A DNA stretch of 64,000 nucleotides from Gemmatimonadaceae bacterium (GCA_035606695.1 DATNEW010000050.1:186001-250000); one strand, 5' to 3'; numbered from the stretch's first letter, positions 40,513 through 49,622 are shown. Numbers and translations: made by a program. The notes: a model not told the origin generated them from the letters alone.

Positions 40513-40851
40513 TTATGCCGCATGCTGACCGCTATGCCACGACTGCATGAGTGTTGATATCATGTCGCGAAGATGTACGAGTTGTGTCCTGTCTCCTGTC
40601 CGTCCGACATTCAATAACTCGTTCGCGATGTAGCCGTAGAGCGCCGCCAAACGCGGCACCAACTCGCCGCCGTGCCGGAAATCGAGCGTGTAGAGCAGAT
40701 CGAAGACGATCCCTGAGGCCTCCTCGAGATGCCGGCTCCGGCCCGCCGACTCGGGATCCTCGAGCTCGCGCTCAGCTTTGGCCAGCTTGGCAAGTAGCAG
40801 CTCGTATTGCTCCGGGACGGACGGCACCGGCGTGAAGTTGGCCTCCGGCAT
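40513..40851 (-). CDS. FliS-like flagellar chaperone paralogue
   Basis: 112 residues of a FliS-like helical bundle: EQYELLLAKLAKAERELE, IVFDLLYTLDFRHGGELVPRLAALYGYIANELL, LRDMISTLMQSWHSG. The central LD.RHGGEL..RL..LY.Y matches the equivalent LD.ERGGAL..QL..LY.Y of the neighbouring FliS. FliS proteins guard flagellin and related exported subunits. It follows the FlgN/FliT-like gene by six bases. Its client may differ from that of the main FliS. Confidence 0.75.
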   Translation of the reverse strand: MPEANFTPVPSVPEQYELLLAKLAKAERELEDPESAGRSRHLEEASGIVFDLLYTLDFRHGGELVPRLAALYGYIANELLNVGRTGDRTQLVHLRDMISTLMQSWHSGQHAA

Positions 40852-40857
40852 GACCGG

Positions 40858-41301
40858 TCACCCCGTCACCGAAATGGAGCCGGCGCGAGGAGCCGCCGTC
40901 GCCGCCGCATACTGATTGGCGACTGAATCCGGGCGATGCGTCAGCTTCAATGCCGCCGCCAATCGATCGCGCTCGCGCTGCGTGCGTTCGAGCAACAGCT
41001 CGTGCGATTCGAGCGCCGCCGCGGCCGCCTCCGCCATTTCGGCGAGCATGGCATTCGCCTCGGCGTCCTGCTCGTTGGTCTTGTCGCTCGGCACTTCGGC
41101 GCGCGCATGCGCGAGCGATTCGACGACTTCACTGAGCTCCGTCAGAATCCGGTCGCGCTCATCGATCGCCTCGAGAAACGGCGCGCCGGTCTCCTGCCCG
41201 ATCGCATCCATGGCCGACACGGCGTGCTGCTCCAGTTCCTGGAGCAGCCGCTTGGCGGCCGCGACGTGAACGGCCAGCGAACCCGCGCGCGAGGCGGACA
41301 T
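40858..41301 (-). CDS. FlgN/FliT-like export chaperone candidate
   Basis: 147 residues, nearly all helical, with a long amphipathic helix (AVSAMDAIGQETGAP... ERDRILTELSEVVESL) and a second (MLAEMAEAAAAALESHELLLERTQRERDRL, in parts) as in FlgN/FliT chaperones. Sequence similarity is weak, so the assignment rests mostly on size, helices and position between two FliS genes. The start ATG overlaps the fliS stop by one base. Confidence 0.6.
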   Translation of the reverse strand: MSASRAGSLAVHVAAAKRLLQELEQHAVSAMDAIGQETGAPFLEAIDERDRILTELSEVVESLAHARAEVPSDKTNEQDAEANAMLAEMAEAAAAALESHELLLERTQRERDRLAAALKLTHRPDSVANQYAAATAAPRAGSISVTG

Positions 41302-41699
41302 CAGGCTGCCGGAACCTGGGCGGCGCCGGTCGCGATCGTCGAGAACGCGTCGCGGAGCTCGGATACCATTTTGGTGATCCGCTCCAGGCGAACGCCCTCG
41401 AGCCGCGCACCGTCAACGAGCTCGGTGAGCATGTAGGTGTAGAGCGACTGAAGCTGCGTGGCCAACGCGCCGCCGCGCTCGATGTCGAGCGTCACGAGCA
41501 ACTCGGTGATGCCCTCGCGCGCCTTGCTGATGGCCTCGACGCGAACGTCGACCTTGTTCGCGTCTCGCGCGACGCGCGCGCGATGCAGGTTGGCGATCAC
41601 GTGATCGTAGACCATGACCACGAGGCGCGCCGGCGACGCCGTCAACACTTCGCGTTCGCGATAGGCCGTCGCCGCGTGGGCGTAGGAGGAATAGCTCAT
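41301..41699 (-). CDS. fliS: Flagellin chaperone FliS
   Basis: 132 residues with the classic FliS N-terminus AYREREVLTASPARLVVMVYDHVIANL and core LVTLDIERGGALATQLQSLYTYMLTEL. FliS binds flagellin in the cytosol and delivers it for export. It follows fliD by 15 bases and is translationally coupled to the FlgN/FliT-like gene. Confidence 0.92.
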   Translation of the reverse strand: MSYSSYAHAATAYREREVLTASPARLVVMVYDHVIANLHRARVARDANKVDVRVEAISKAREGITELLVTLDIERGGALATQLQSLYTYMLTELVDGARLEGVRLERITKMVSELRDAFSTIATGAAQVPAA

Positions 41700-41714
41700 A
41701 CTCCTACTATCGGC

Positions 41715-44444
41715 TTACCCGCCCGAGGAGTTGAGCGAGGAGAGCTGACTGAATTGTTGTGTGAGATACGTGCCCTGCGACTGCAGCTTCGAGATCGCCG
41801 ACTCCATCGCCGTAAACTGCGCCGTGAGCGACGCCCGCTTCGCGTCGAGCCGCGACTGCGTATCGGTTTGCCGCTGCTGCAGCGTGGCGATGCTGCTGGC
41901 GAGGAAGGTGTTCTGAGTCGCCACCGTTCCGTCGGCCGCCGTCGCGGAATTTGCGAGATTGCTCATGAGGCCCGCGAGGCCGGTCGCGAAATCCACGTGG
42001 CCAGAGGCGACGTCCACCAGGCCCGCGTAGTTCATGATCAAGCCTTCCACGGGCGTGCCGACGGCGCCGATCAGCGCCTGGCCGCTGCCCGTCGCGGCGT
42101 AGGTCGTGCCGCCGCTCGAGTAGGTCCCCTGCACGTCGAGGCCGTTGTTCACCGTGCCGGTCGCGATGCCGAGCTGGCCGGCGATGTCCGTCGCGTCCGT
42201 GGACGCGTACGATACGCTGAGCGTGGCTGACGCGCCGAAGTCCTGGCCGGTGATCTTGAGCGTTCCAGCACTGCTCGACGCTGTCGCGCGCACACCCTGG
42301 GCGAGGAAGCTCGCGTTGAGTTTCGCGGCGACCAGGTCCGGTGTGTCGCCGTTGGTCAACGTGATGCTGGCCGAATGGCCCGTGAACGCATCGCCGACGG
42401 TCATCGTGTTCGTGCCGGCGCCGGCGGCCGCGAAGGAGAAATTGTTCGCCGTGCTCGACACCGAGGCGTTGGTCGCCGCGCGTGTGATCTGGATGTCGTA
42501 GCCGCCCGTGGCCGTCGCGTTGCCGGAGCCGACGTAGCTCAGGTTCGCGCCGGTGACCGCGGCGTTCGTCGAGAACAATGCCTTCACCGCATCCGCGTTC
42601 GTGGTGAGCGCGGTGGTCAACGCCGTCGTGTCGACGTTCAGGACACCGGTCTTGTCGACCGTCACGCCGATGAGCGCCACGTTGTTGTACGCGTTACCCA
42701 CCGGCACGCCCGGCACGTTGCCGAGGATGGCGGTCTTCAACGCGTTGAAGGACGATCGCATGGAGCTGTCGTAGGCGAGTGCGCCGTCCGGCGCCGTCGA
42801 CGACGTCACGAGCGAGCGAACAGCGTTGTAGGCGCTGGCGACGTTCTGTACCGCGGATATCACCTTGCTGTTGTCGCGCGCCACGAGCACCGGAATCGTC
42901 GTTCCTACTTCCGCCTGTTGCAGATTCAGCGTGACGCCGGTGATTGCATCGCTGATGCTGTTCGTGTTTCGCGTCACGAGCACGCCGTTCACCAGAATCC
43001 GCGCATCCTTGCCCGCCGTGAGCTGGCGCAGCCGGCCGGTGGTCACGGTCGTCGAGCCGAAGCTCACGTTCGCGCCGTTGACGGGATCGGCGACGCCGCT
43101 CTCGTTGTTCGCGGCGATCGAGAACGACAGCTGCGAGTCACCACCGGTCGCATCGGTCAGCTGAATCTTGCCGCCGACGATCGCTGCGGTGGCACTGTGT
43201 CCGGCCACCGAGAACGCGGCGCTGATGTCGTTCAGCATGTCGGCGACCGTCTTCGTGTTGTCGACCGTTTCGGTGAGCGATACCGCGCTGCCGTCACCCT
43301 TCGTTCCAGAGATCGTGAACGTGTCGCCGAGCTGCGCGCCGTTGCCGCCGGCGATCTTGAGGCCCAGCAGCGTGGTCAGGCTTCCGGCGGTCGAGCCGCC
43401 CGAATCCTGCAGCACGTTCGTCGTCGTCACTTGCTGGTTGACGGCTCCCGTCGTCCCTCGGCTCAATCCGAGCAGATCCAGGATCGGTTGCGAGCCGGCG
43501 TTTGCAGACGCGGTGACGGTGCCGGAAATCTTGAGACTGTATGTCGTGACACCGCCCGACGTGTTCGACTGCACCGACGCGCTATTCGGCGATTTCGCAT
43601 TGATCGCCGCGGCGATGTCGGTGAGGCTGTTGTTCTGAACGTCGATCGTCACCGCCTGGCCGTTCACGAGAATCGTCGACGCGGCGGGGTAGCTCGTCAC
43701 GCCGCTGATCAGCGTCGAGATGGTTTGGGAGCTGCTCGAGAACGCGGCGCTGTTCACGGTGCCGTCGCTGCCGACGTTGGCCGTCTTGCCGTCGAAGAAT
43801 CCGAGGCCCGCGAGAACGCTTGGGTCGGTGTTCGCGGCGCGCACGTCGCGCAAATCCAGGCCGGCCGATCCGCCGATGTCGCTGGTCAACACGAGACGCG
43901 CGGTTGCGCCCCCGGAGAACAACACCGAGGCCGAGACGTGCGTGGGTGTCGCGCCGGTATTGAGCGCGTTGATCTTGTCGCGCACGCTGTTCAAGGAATC
44001 GGACGCGGCGATCGTGATCACTTTGCCGCCGACCGCCATCTGTCCGCTCACGTTCAGCGCGGCGGTGGCGTCGCTGACGAGGTTGCCGCTCAGCTGCTGC
44101 GCGGCCGCCGTGTCGAGCACTTGCACGCCGTACGTGCCGGGAGTCGCCGTGGAGCCGGCGGTCGCCGTCAACACCGTGCGGCCCGTCGAGCCGCTGGCCG
44201 GCGCGTTCACTGTAAAGCCGCTGAACGCCGTGCCGTCCATCAACGTCTTGAGCGTCGACTGCAGCGTCGAAACGGCCGTGCCGTACGTGGTCCACGCGGT
44301 TTCCTGATTCGTCTCCGCGGTGATCTTGTCGGTGATCGGCGTGATCTGCGACGTCGTATCAGCCTGCATGAGCTGATCGATCATGTCCTGCCATTGAATG
44401 CCGCTGGCAAGACCCTGCACGGTTCCGATCGGAGCAGACGCCAT
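41715..44444 (-). CDS. fliD: Flagellar filament cap protein FliD (long form)
   Basis: 909 residues. The N-terminal FliD domain is clear (VQGLASGIQWQDMIDQLMQAD, then TWTTYGTAVSTLQSTLKTL), with flagellin_IN-type repeats, and the C-terminal FliD_C ends in a coiled coil (TLQQRQTDTQSRLDAKRASL...FTAMESAISKLQSQGTYL). E. coli FliD is about 468 residues, so this is almost twice as long because of an expanded Ala/Ser/Thr/Gly-rich surface region. It forms the filament cap and may be surface-variable. A sigma28-like -10 element lies about 100 bases upstream. Confidence 0.93.
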   Translation of the reverse strand: MASAPIGTVQGLASGIQWQDMIDQLMQADTTSQITPITDKITAETNQETAWTTYGTAVSTLQSTLKTLMDGTAFSGFTVNAPASGSTGRTVLTATAGSTATPGTYGVQVLDTAAAQQLSGNLVSDATAALNVSGQMAVGGKVITIAASDSLNSVRDKINALNTGATPTHVSASVLFSGGATARLVLTSDIGGSAGLDLRDVRAANTDPSVLAGLGFFDGKTANVGSDGTVNSAAFSSSSQTISTLISGVTSYPAASTILVNGQAVTIDVQNNSLTDIAAAINAKSPNSASVQSNTSGGVTTYSLKISGTVTASANAGSQPILDLLGLSRGTTGAVNQQVTTTNVLQDSGGSTAGSLTTLLGLKIAGGNGAQLGDTFTISGTKGDGSAVSLTETVDNTKTVADMLNDISAAFSVAGHSATAAIVGGKIQLTDATGGDSQLSFSIAANNESGVADPVNGANVSFGSTTVTTGRLRQLTAGKDARILVNGVLVTRNTNSISDAITGVTLNLQQAEVGTTIPVLVARDNSKVISAVQNVASAYNAVRSLVTSSTAPDGALAYDSSMRSSFNALKTAILGNVPGVPVGNAYNNVALIGVTVDKTGVLNVDTTALTTALTTNADAVKALFSTNAAVTGANLSYVGSGNATATGGYDIQITRAATNASVSSTANNFSFAAAGAGTNTMTVGDAFTGHSASITLTNGDTPDLVAAKLNASFLAQGVRATASSSAGTLKITGQDFGASATLSVSYASTDATDIAGQLGIATGTVNNGLDVQGTYSSGGTTYAATGSGQALIGAVGTPVEGLIMNYAGLVDVASGHVDFATGLAGLMSNLANSATAADGTVATQNTFLASSIATLQQRQTDTQSRLDAKRASLTAQFTAMESAISKLQSQGTYLTQQFSQLSSLNSSGG

Positions 44445-44542
44445 TGTCGAGTCTCAGTTAATACAATAACTGTAAATAAACAAACTATAAATGCCGAATC
44501 CCGAGTCTACGTGCGAACCGCCGACGAGAGCAACCATCTCAA

Positions 44543-44550
44543 GTATCGGC
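44543..44550 (-). promoter_or_regulatory. Possible sigma28 -10 element upstream of fliD
   Basis: The minus strand reads GCCGATAC here, identical to the -10 of the flgM and flgL sites, 93 bases before the fliD start. The -35 region at 11 bases distance (CCGGGAAT) does not match, so this may be a weak or non-functional site. The leader between it and fliD is AT-rich. Confidence 0.4.
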
Positions 44551-44561
44551 AGTACGCCGAA

Positions 44562-44591
44562 ATTCCCGGAGGCCAGAAGGCCTCCGGGAAT
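44562..44591 (-). terminator. Terminator hairpin after fliC
   Basis: ATTCCCGGAGGCC (44562-44574) pairs perfectly with GGCCTCCGGGAAT (44579-44591) around AGAA. It lies 21 bases after the fliC stop on the minus strand. Only a short TTC follows, so it may also act as a 3' stabiliser. Confidence 0.75.
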
Positions 44592-44611
44592 CGCGTTCGG
44601 AGAGAGCGGTA

Positions 44612-46468
44612 TCAGCCGCGGAGCAGCTGGAGGACACCCTGACCGAGCTGGTTCGCCTGAGCAAGCATCGCCGTACCGGCCTGCGCCAGGATCTGGTTCT
44701 TGGAGAAGGTCGTCATCTCGTCCGCCATGTCGACGTCACGGATGACCGACTCAGCCGCCGAGAAGTTCGAGATCTTCGTCTTGAGGCTGTCCTGCGCGTA
44801 GCTGATGCGGTTCTGGTTCGCACCGATCGAGCCGAGCGCCTGGCTCACCGTGGTGATCGCGGAGTCGATCTTCGACATCGCGTCCACCGCGCCCGCGGAC
44901 GTCGAGAGATCCGAGTCCGTGATGCCGAGGGCCGACGTGGTGAGGTTGATCGCCGACAGCTTCACGGCGTCGTTCGACTTGTACTGGCCTGACGAGTCAA
45001 CGAGGAAGCTCGCCTGGTGGACACCGTTGTTGCCGGTGACGGAGTTCGAGGTGACCGAGCTGAAGCCCGTGCCACGGTCAGCGATCTCGATCAGCGCCGA
45101 GCCGGCGTTCATCGTCGCCTTCAAGTGCGCGTACGTGTCGGTGCCCGAGTTCTGGTTGTCCGTGGACACGACCACGCCGTCGACGTTCAGGCTCGAGAGC
45201 TTGGACACGCCGTCCGTCCACGCGCCGAGCTTGACCGCCGAACCCTGCAGCACGCCGCCCTTATCGAGCTCGATCGTCGCGCCGGTGACCGTCACCGTCT
45301 TTCCGTCGAACGCGGTAACCGCGGCCGCGTTGGAACCGACCGCCGAGTGCTTCACGGTCGTATACGCCGCGCCCTGCGTGCCGAGACCAGCCGCCGCACC
45401 CGCCGCCGTGATGTTGATCGCAACGTCAGCAGCACCGAGGGCCGCATCGCTCACGACACCAGTCGCCAACGAGGTGGTCTGGTACAGATCGTTCGCCGCA
45501 TACACGTCGAGGTTGTTGCCGACGACGCGGATCACGTAGCTCGCATCGGTGCCCGAAGCCGCCGGAGCCGTGATGCCAGCCGTCATGTTACCAGCCGCGA
45601 CGGTCGTCGCGACCGAAGCGTCGGTGACCTTGAGGCTGTAGTTCGTGGCCGAGGTCAACGCGGTCGGGACATCCGCCGCAACCGTCACGCCCTTGGCGGT
45701 CAGGTTCGTGGCATCCGCCTTCGCGCTGTGGATCGTCGCGCCCGCCGTGATGGCGAAGCTCTTGCCGGCCAGGTCGGCCGAGATGCTCGACAGATCGGTC
45801 GCGCTGTTCGCGTTCACGCCGACGGAGATCGCGCCGGTGCCGCTGCCGAACGTCAACGTGGTCTTGCCGGTCGAGGCGTTGTACGCCGACGCGGCGAGGG
45901 CCGAGACCGTCACCTTGCCGATGTTCGTCGAGCCCTTATCGAGCGAGACGACGCCGTTGGACACGGTGAACGTGTACGTGCCGGCCGACGCGGTCGAAGC
46001 CGGATCGAGCGTGATGTCGCTGGTCGAGATCGCGTTCGCATCGACGCCGAACGTACCGTCGAGCAGGCCGTTGCCTTCGAACTTGGTCGTCGAAACCGTA
46101 CGATCGATTTCGCTGCGCAGCGACGAGAACTCCGACTGAATCTGCGCGCGGCCGTTCGCGTCGACGGTATCCGAACCCGCCTGCGTGGCCAGTTCCTTCA
46201 TACGCTCGAGGATCGACTGGATCGTGCTGGTCGAGCCTTCAGCAACCTGCAACAGCGAGTTCGTCTGGTCAGCGTTGCGCGACGCCTGCGACAGCGCGCG
46301 GCCATCGGCGCGAAGCTTGTTCGCAATGCCAAGACCCGCGGCATCGTCGGCAGCCTTGTTGATGCGGAAGCCCGAGGAGAGCTTCGCCATCGACTCGCTG
46401 ACGGCGTTCTGCACGCGGTTCAGGTTGTTCGCAGCGGTGAGCGCGCTGACGTTGGTGTTGATACGCAT
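44612..46468 (-). CDS. fliC: Flagellin
   Basis: 618 residues. The N-terminal D0/D1 region (MRINTNVSALTAANNLNRVQNAVSESMAKLSSGFRINKAADDAAGL in parts) and the C-terminal D1/D0 region (DSAITTVSQALGSIGANQNRISYAQDSLKTK, ending MLAQANQLGQGVLQLLRG in parts) are typical. The central 350 residues are a hypervariable Ala/Ser/Thr/Val-rich insert that would form outer filament domains. The ribosome site GGAGGA is nine bases upstream. Leader and promoter features are listed separately. Confidence 0.95.
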   Translation of the reverse strand: MRINTNVSALTAANNLNRVQNAVSESMAKLSSGFRINKAADDAAGLGIANKLRADGRALSQASRNADQTNSLLQVAEGSTSTIQSILERMKELATQAGSDTVDANGRAQIQSEFSSLRSEIDRTVSTTKFEGNGLLDGTFGVDANAISTSDITLDPASTASAGTYTFTVSNGVVSLDKGSTNIGKVTVSALAASAYNASTGKTTLTFGSGTGAISVGVNANSATDLSSISADLAGKSFAITAGATIHSAKADATNLTAKGVTVAADVPTALTSATNYSLKVTDASVATTVAAGNMTAGITAPAASGTDASYVIRVVGNNLDVYAANDLYQTTSLATGVVSDAALGAADVAINITAAGAAAGLGTQGAAYTTVKHSAVGSNAAAVTAFDGKTVTVTGATIELDKGGVLQGSAVKLGAWTDGVSKLSSLNVDGVVVSTDNQNSGTDTYAHLKATMNAGSALIEIADRGTGFSSVTSNSVTGNNGVHQASFLVDSSGQYKSNDAVKLSAINLTTSALGITDSDLSTSAGAVDAMSKIDSAITTVSQALGSIGANQNRISYAQDSLKTKISNFSAAESVIRDVDMADEMTTFSKNQILAQAGTAMLAQANQLGQGVLQLLRG

Positions 46469-46477
46469 TTCGGTGTT

Positions 46478-46512
46478 CCTCCGTGAACTGAATGTGGAGC
46501 GTCCGTGCTCCA
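46478..46512 (-). promoter_or_regulatory. Candidate CsrA-binding sites in the fliC leader
   Basis: In the mRNA, TGGAGC-ACGGAC-GCTCCA (46495-46512) is a six-pair hairpin with GGA in its hexaloop, the classical CsrA target. About 13 bases downstream, CACGGAGGA (46478-46486) overlaps the ribosome site and holds a second ACGGA. The same layout is known in the hag leader of Bacillus. fliW, the CsrA antagonist, is encoded 128 bases upstream. No csrA is in the window. Confidence 0.6.
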
Positions 46513-46545
46513 GTGCGTCGGCTGTTCAGTCGCCGCTGTGGTTCA

Positions 46546-46572
46546 GTATCGTCCGTCACAAGACGGACTTGA
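46546..46572 (-). promoter_or_regulatory. Sigma28 promoter of fliC
   Basis: Minus strand: TCAAGTCC (46565-46572), 11 bases, GACGATAC (46546-46553). It agrees with the FliA consensus at 11 of 16 positions and in spacing, and lies about 75 bases before the flagellin start. Confidence 0.75.
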
Positions 46573-46595
46573 GTTGCCTTTTGCGCTATGCCGTG

Positions 46596-47090
46596 TTACT
46601 GCGCGCTGACCGCGCGCGCGGTGAGCGCCTGCATGTCGATCGGGCAGCGCACACCGAAATCCGTGTCGCTCACGACGACCTGCTTCGCGTGGCGCGTCGC
46701 GAAGTTGATCACGATCGGCCCCTGCAGGTTCGCGGTTGCCTGCCCTTCGGCGCTTTCGGGAAGCGTCACGACCGCGAGCAGCGCGACGTCGGACGGGCGA
46801 TGCGGTCCGAGCGCCATCAACTGCGACGGCGGAATCTCGATCGCGTAGGCGGCATCGACGGAGAACGGATCGACGAGCAGGAAGATGAGGGTCGAATACT
46901 GCTTCGACTGCAGCCAGAACATCGCGGGATGCGCGGCGCGCACGAGCGCGAAGTCGGTGCACTCGGGAAAGCCGAGCAAACCCGAGGGAAAGTGCAACAA
47001 TTCGTTGGCGCGCAACTGCAACGGTCCGAGCAAATCCGACACGACCGTCACCGTTTCCGGCGCGGCTTCCTGCATCAAGGTCAACGTCAT
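46596..47090 (-). CDS. fliW: Flagellar assembly factor FliW
   Basis: 164 residues: HFPSGLLGFPECTDFALV, MFWLQSKQYSTLIFLLVDPFSV, PIVINFATRHAKQVVVSDTDFGVRCPI (in parts), typical of FliW. FliW binds CsrA and relieves its repression of flagellin translation, and is itself titrated by flagellin. The start overlaps the flgL stop by four bases. csrA often follows fliW but is not found here. Confidence 0.92.
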   Translation of the reverse strand: MTLTLMQEAAPETVTVVSDLLGPLQLRANELLHFPSGLLGFPECTDFALVRAAHPAMFWLQSKQYSTLIFLLVDPFSVDAAYAIEIPPSQLMALGPHRPSDVALLAVVTLPESAEGQATANLQGPIVINFATRHAKQVVVSDTDFGVRCPIDMQALTARAVSAQ

Positions 47091-47992
47091 TTCAAATAAT
47101 CGGTGAGTGTGAGACCCATGACTTTCGAGGTGGCGAGCATCGCCGCCTGATATGCCATCTGACGGTTCGTGAGCTCCGTGACAGCCGTGTCCATGTCGAC
47201 GTCCTGGAGATTCGACTTGAACGTCGTGAGGTTCGTCTTGTACGCGTCGAGATTTTGTTGCGTGACGTCGAGCTGCTTCCCGCGCGCGCCGACGTCGCCG
47301 ACGAGCGTCTGGACCTTGTCGAAAGCGGTATCGAGCGCGGACGCGGCGGTGGTAATTCCGGCCTGCCCATACGTCGGCGAACCGGCCGCCATCGCCTGCG
47401 CGAGCTGCTTCATCGAATCGAGCACGCCCGTCGTGATCAGCAGCTGAGTACCGTCATTCGACATCGCGATCGACTGACCCGTGTCGATCGCGACAGTGCG
47501 CGTGCCCTGCGGATTCGTCGTCGAGTAGTCCGTGTTCGCGCCGGCGCCGGACACGGCGAACGGCGCGGTCAAGGATTGATCGCCACCGAAGAGATACTCG
47601 TTGCCAATTTTTGTGTTGCCGAGCGCGACGACCTGCCCGAAGAGCTGCTGCATTTCGGCGCTGGCCACGGCGTGTGTTGCATCGCTCGCCGTCCCGGTGC
47701 CTTCCTGAATCGCCAGTTCTTTCGCGCGAGTCACCAGGTCGCCGATCTGCTGGAGGATGTTGTCCTCCAGGCTCACGCGGCTCGAGGCTGCCTGGACGTT
47801 CGACTTGTATTGATCGAGCGCGGCGAGGCTCGTGCTCGACGCCATGACTTGGGTTGCGGCGAGCGGATCATCGGACGCCTCGAGCAGCTGCTTGCCCGTC
47901 GTGACACGCTGCGACGCCTGTTGCAGCGCGGTCATGTTTTGCGTCAGCCCGGCCAGCTGCTGCTGAACCACCAAGTTGTTGGAAATGCGCAT
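47087..47992 (-). CDS. flgL: Hook-filament junction protein FlgL
   Basis: 301 residues. Flagellin-like N-terminus (MRISNNLVVQQQLAGLTQNM...RVTTGKQLLEASDDPLAATQVM, in parts), the FlgL marker GNEYLFGG, and a C-terminal helix ending MAYQAAMLATSKVMGLTLTDYL. The ATG at 47992 has GAGGAA just upstream; the frame is open to 48058 without support. It is the first gene of the flgL-fliW unit. Confidence 0.93.
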   Translation of the reverse strand: MRISNNLVVQQQLAGLTQNMTALQQASQRVTTGKQLLEASDDPLAATQVMASSTSLAALDQYKSNVQAASSRVSLEDNILQQIGDLVTRAKELAIQEGTGTASDATHAVASAEMQQLFGQVVALGNTKIGNEYLFGGDQSLTAPFAVSGAGANTDYSTTNPQGTRTVAIDTGQSIAMSNDGTQLLITTGVLDSMKQLAQAMAAGSPTYGQAGITTAASALDTAFDKVQTLVGDVGARGKQLDVTQQNLDAYKTNLTTFKSNLQDVDMDTAVTELTNRQMAYQAAMLATSKVMGLTLTDYLK

Positions 47993-48061
47993 GCGTTCCT
48001 CGTAGGATCGCGAGCCACCCGGCAATTGTTGCCGCTGGGTAGACCCACGCGTCTTCAACGA

Positions 48062-48089
48062 GTATCGGCAGCACGTCGCAGCGACTTGA
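48062..48089 (-). promoter_or_regulatory. Sigma28 promoter of flgL-fliW
   Basis: Minus strand: TCAAGTCG (48082-48089), 12 bases, GCCGATAC (48062-48069). The -10 matches at seven of eight positions; the -35 shares CTCAAGTC with the fliC site. It lies about 70 bases before the flgL ATG. Confidence 0.65.
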
Positions 48090-48164
48090 GCGGCTGCTCT
48101 AAACTGTTAGAAGGCAGGTGCTTCCTCACTTCGGCGCTGCGCACCCCCGCTGAGATAGTTTTTT

Positions 48165-49622
48165 ATGGCCACCATTCTCTGTCTCGATGACGAACCCGCG
48201 ATCGGCCTGATCCTTCAGGACACGCTCGAACGCGCCGGCCATCAGACAGTCTCGGCCCACAATGTCCCGCAGGCCCTGCAGGCGTTGGCCGTCGGGTCCG
48301 TCGATCTGATCATCTCGGATTATCGGATGCCCGGCCTCACCGGTCTCGAGTTCCTGGCCCTCTTACGGCAGGAAGGCTATGAGACGCCGCTCATCATGCT
48401 GACCGGATACGGCAGCATCGAGCACGCGGTGGCGGCGATCAAAGCCGGCGCGATCGACTACATCACGAAGCCGGTCCGCCCGGAGCAGCTCGAGCTCGCC
48501 GTGAAGCAGGCGCTCGAGGTGGTCCGGCTGCGCCGCGAGAACGAGCGGCTGCGGAAAGAAGTGATGGAGTACCGCAACGAGCGGCAGATCATTGGCGACA
48601 GCCCGGCCATCCGCCGGGTGTTGCAGACGGTGGCGACCGCCGCGCCGACGCGGGCGACCGTGCTGCTCGAAGGGGAATCCGGCACCGGCAAGGAGCTGTT
48701 TGCCCGGGCGATTCACGCCCAGAGCGAGCGGCGCGACGGACCGTTCATCAAGCTGAACTGCGCCGCTCTGCCTGAAGGGCTGGTGGAAAGCGCGCTGTTC
48801 GGCCATGAAAAGGGCGCGTTCACCGGGGCGATCAAACGCGTCGAAGGCGCGTTCGAACGCGCGAACGGCGGCACGCTGCTGCTGGACGAAATCTCGGAGA
48901 TGCGGCTCGATCTCCAGGCCAAACTGCTGCGCGTACTGCAGGAGCAGGAATTCGAGCGCGTCGGCGGATCGTCGGCCATCAAGGTTGACGTCCGGATCAT
49001 CGCGACGACGAATCGCGATCTGGCCGCCTACTCGGCCGCCGGGCACTTCCGGCAGGACCTCTACTATAGATTAGGCGTCATTCCGGTTCGGTTACCCCCG
49101 TTGCGCGAGCGGAAGGAAGACATTCCCCTGCTCGCCTATCGATTCGCATCGCATTACGCGCAGGAGATCGGGAAGGAAATCTCCGGGATCGCGCCGGATG
49201 CGCTGTCGCTGTTGCAGCAATACGATTGGCCGGGTAATGTCCGCGAGTTGCAGCATGCGGTGGAACGGGCGGTGATCCTCAGCGGCGAGAAGCTCATACC
49301 GCTGCACGCGTTCGACGGACAGCGGTTCGGCCTGAGCGGAGCTTGGAGCGGCCCGACACCATCGCGCATCTCGGGCGACTTTGCGGCAATCTCGATCGGA
49401 TCGGGCACACCGGCCGTCGGGACGATGACCGTGCCCGACGGCGCGGTGGTGCTGACGTCGCTCAATGTCGGCGAGGCCGAAGCGAAGTTGATCGAGCGCG
49501 CGCTGGAGGTGTCGAGCGGGAATCGCACGAAGGCCGCGGAGCTGCTCGGAATTAGTGTCAGAACGCTACGAAACAAGCTCAACGCCGAAAAGGTCGGCGC
49601 GGACGGAGGAGGCAGCGAATGA
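48165..49622 (+). CDS. NtrC-family sigma54-dependent response regulator (FlrC/FleR-like)
   Basis: 485 residues: a receiver domain (1-120) with phospho-acceptor Asp52 in [10 protein letters not shown], an AAA+ domain (about 140-375) with Walker A GESGTGKE, the sigma54-contact loop GAFTGA and Walker [10 protein letters not shown], and a Fis-type helix-turn-helix at the end ([19 protein letters not shown]). Its place between flagellar clusters suggests it drives sigma54-dependent hook and basal-body genes, though I find no certain sigma54 promoter here. It overlaps the next gene by four bases. Confidence 0.93.
   Translation: MATILCLDDEPAIGLILQDTLERAGHQTVSAHNVPQALQALAVGSVDLIISDYRMPGLTGLEFLALLRQEGYETPLIMLTGYGSIEHAVAAIKAGAIDYITKPVRPEQLELAVKQALEVVRLRRENERLRKEVMEYRNERQIIGDSPAIRRVLQTVATAAPTRATVLLEGESGTGKELFARAIHAQSERRDGPFIKLNCAALPEGLVESALFGHEKGAFTGAIKRVEGAFERANGGTLLLDEISEMRLDLQAKLLRVLQEQEFERVGGSSAIKVDVRIIATTNRDLAAYSAAGHFRQDLYYRLGVIPVRLPPLRERKEDIPLLAYRFASHYAQEIGKEISGIAPDALSLLQQYDWPGNVRELQHAVERAVILSGEKLIPLHAFDGQRFGLSGAWSGPTPSRISGDFAAISIGSGTPAVGTMTVPDGAVVLTSLNVGEAEAKLIERALEVSSGNRTKAAELLGISVRTLRNKLNAEKVGADGGGSE

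Noticed and set aside
42375-44642. 755-codon open frame opposite fliD
   Set aside because: It is antisense to a clear FliD, Arg/Val/His-rich and without domains; GC-rich genes commonly leave open frames on the other strand.
45017-46486. 489-codon open frame opposite fliC
   Set aside because: It is an Arg-rich shadow of the flagellin gene with no recognisable motif.
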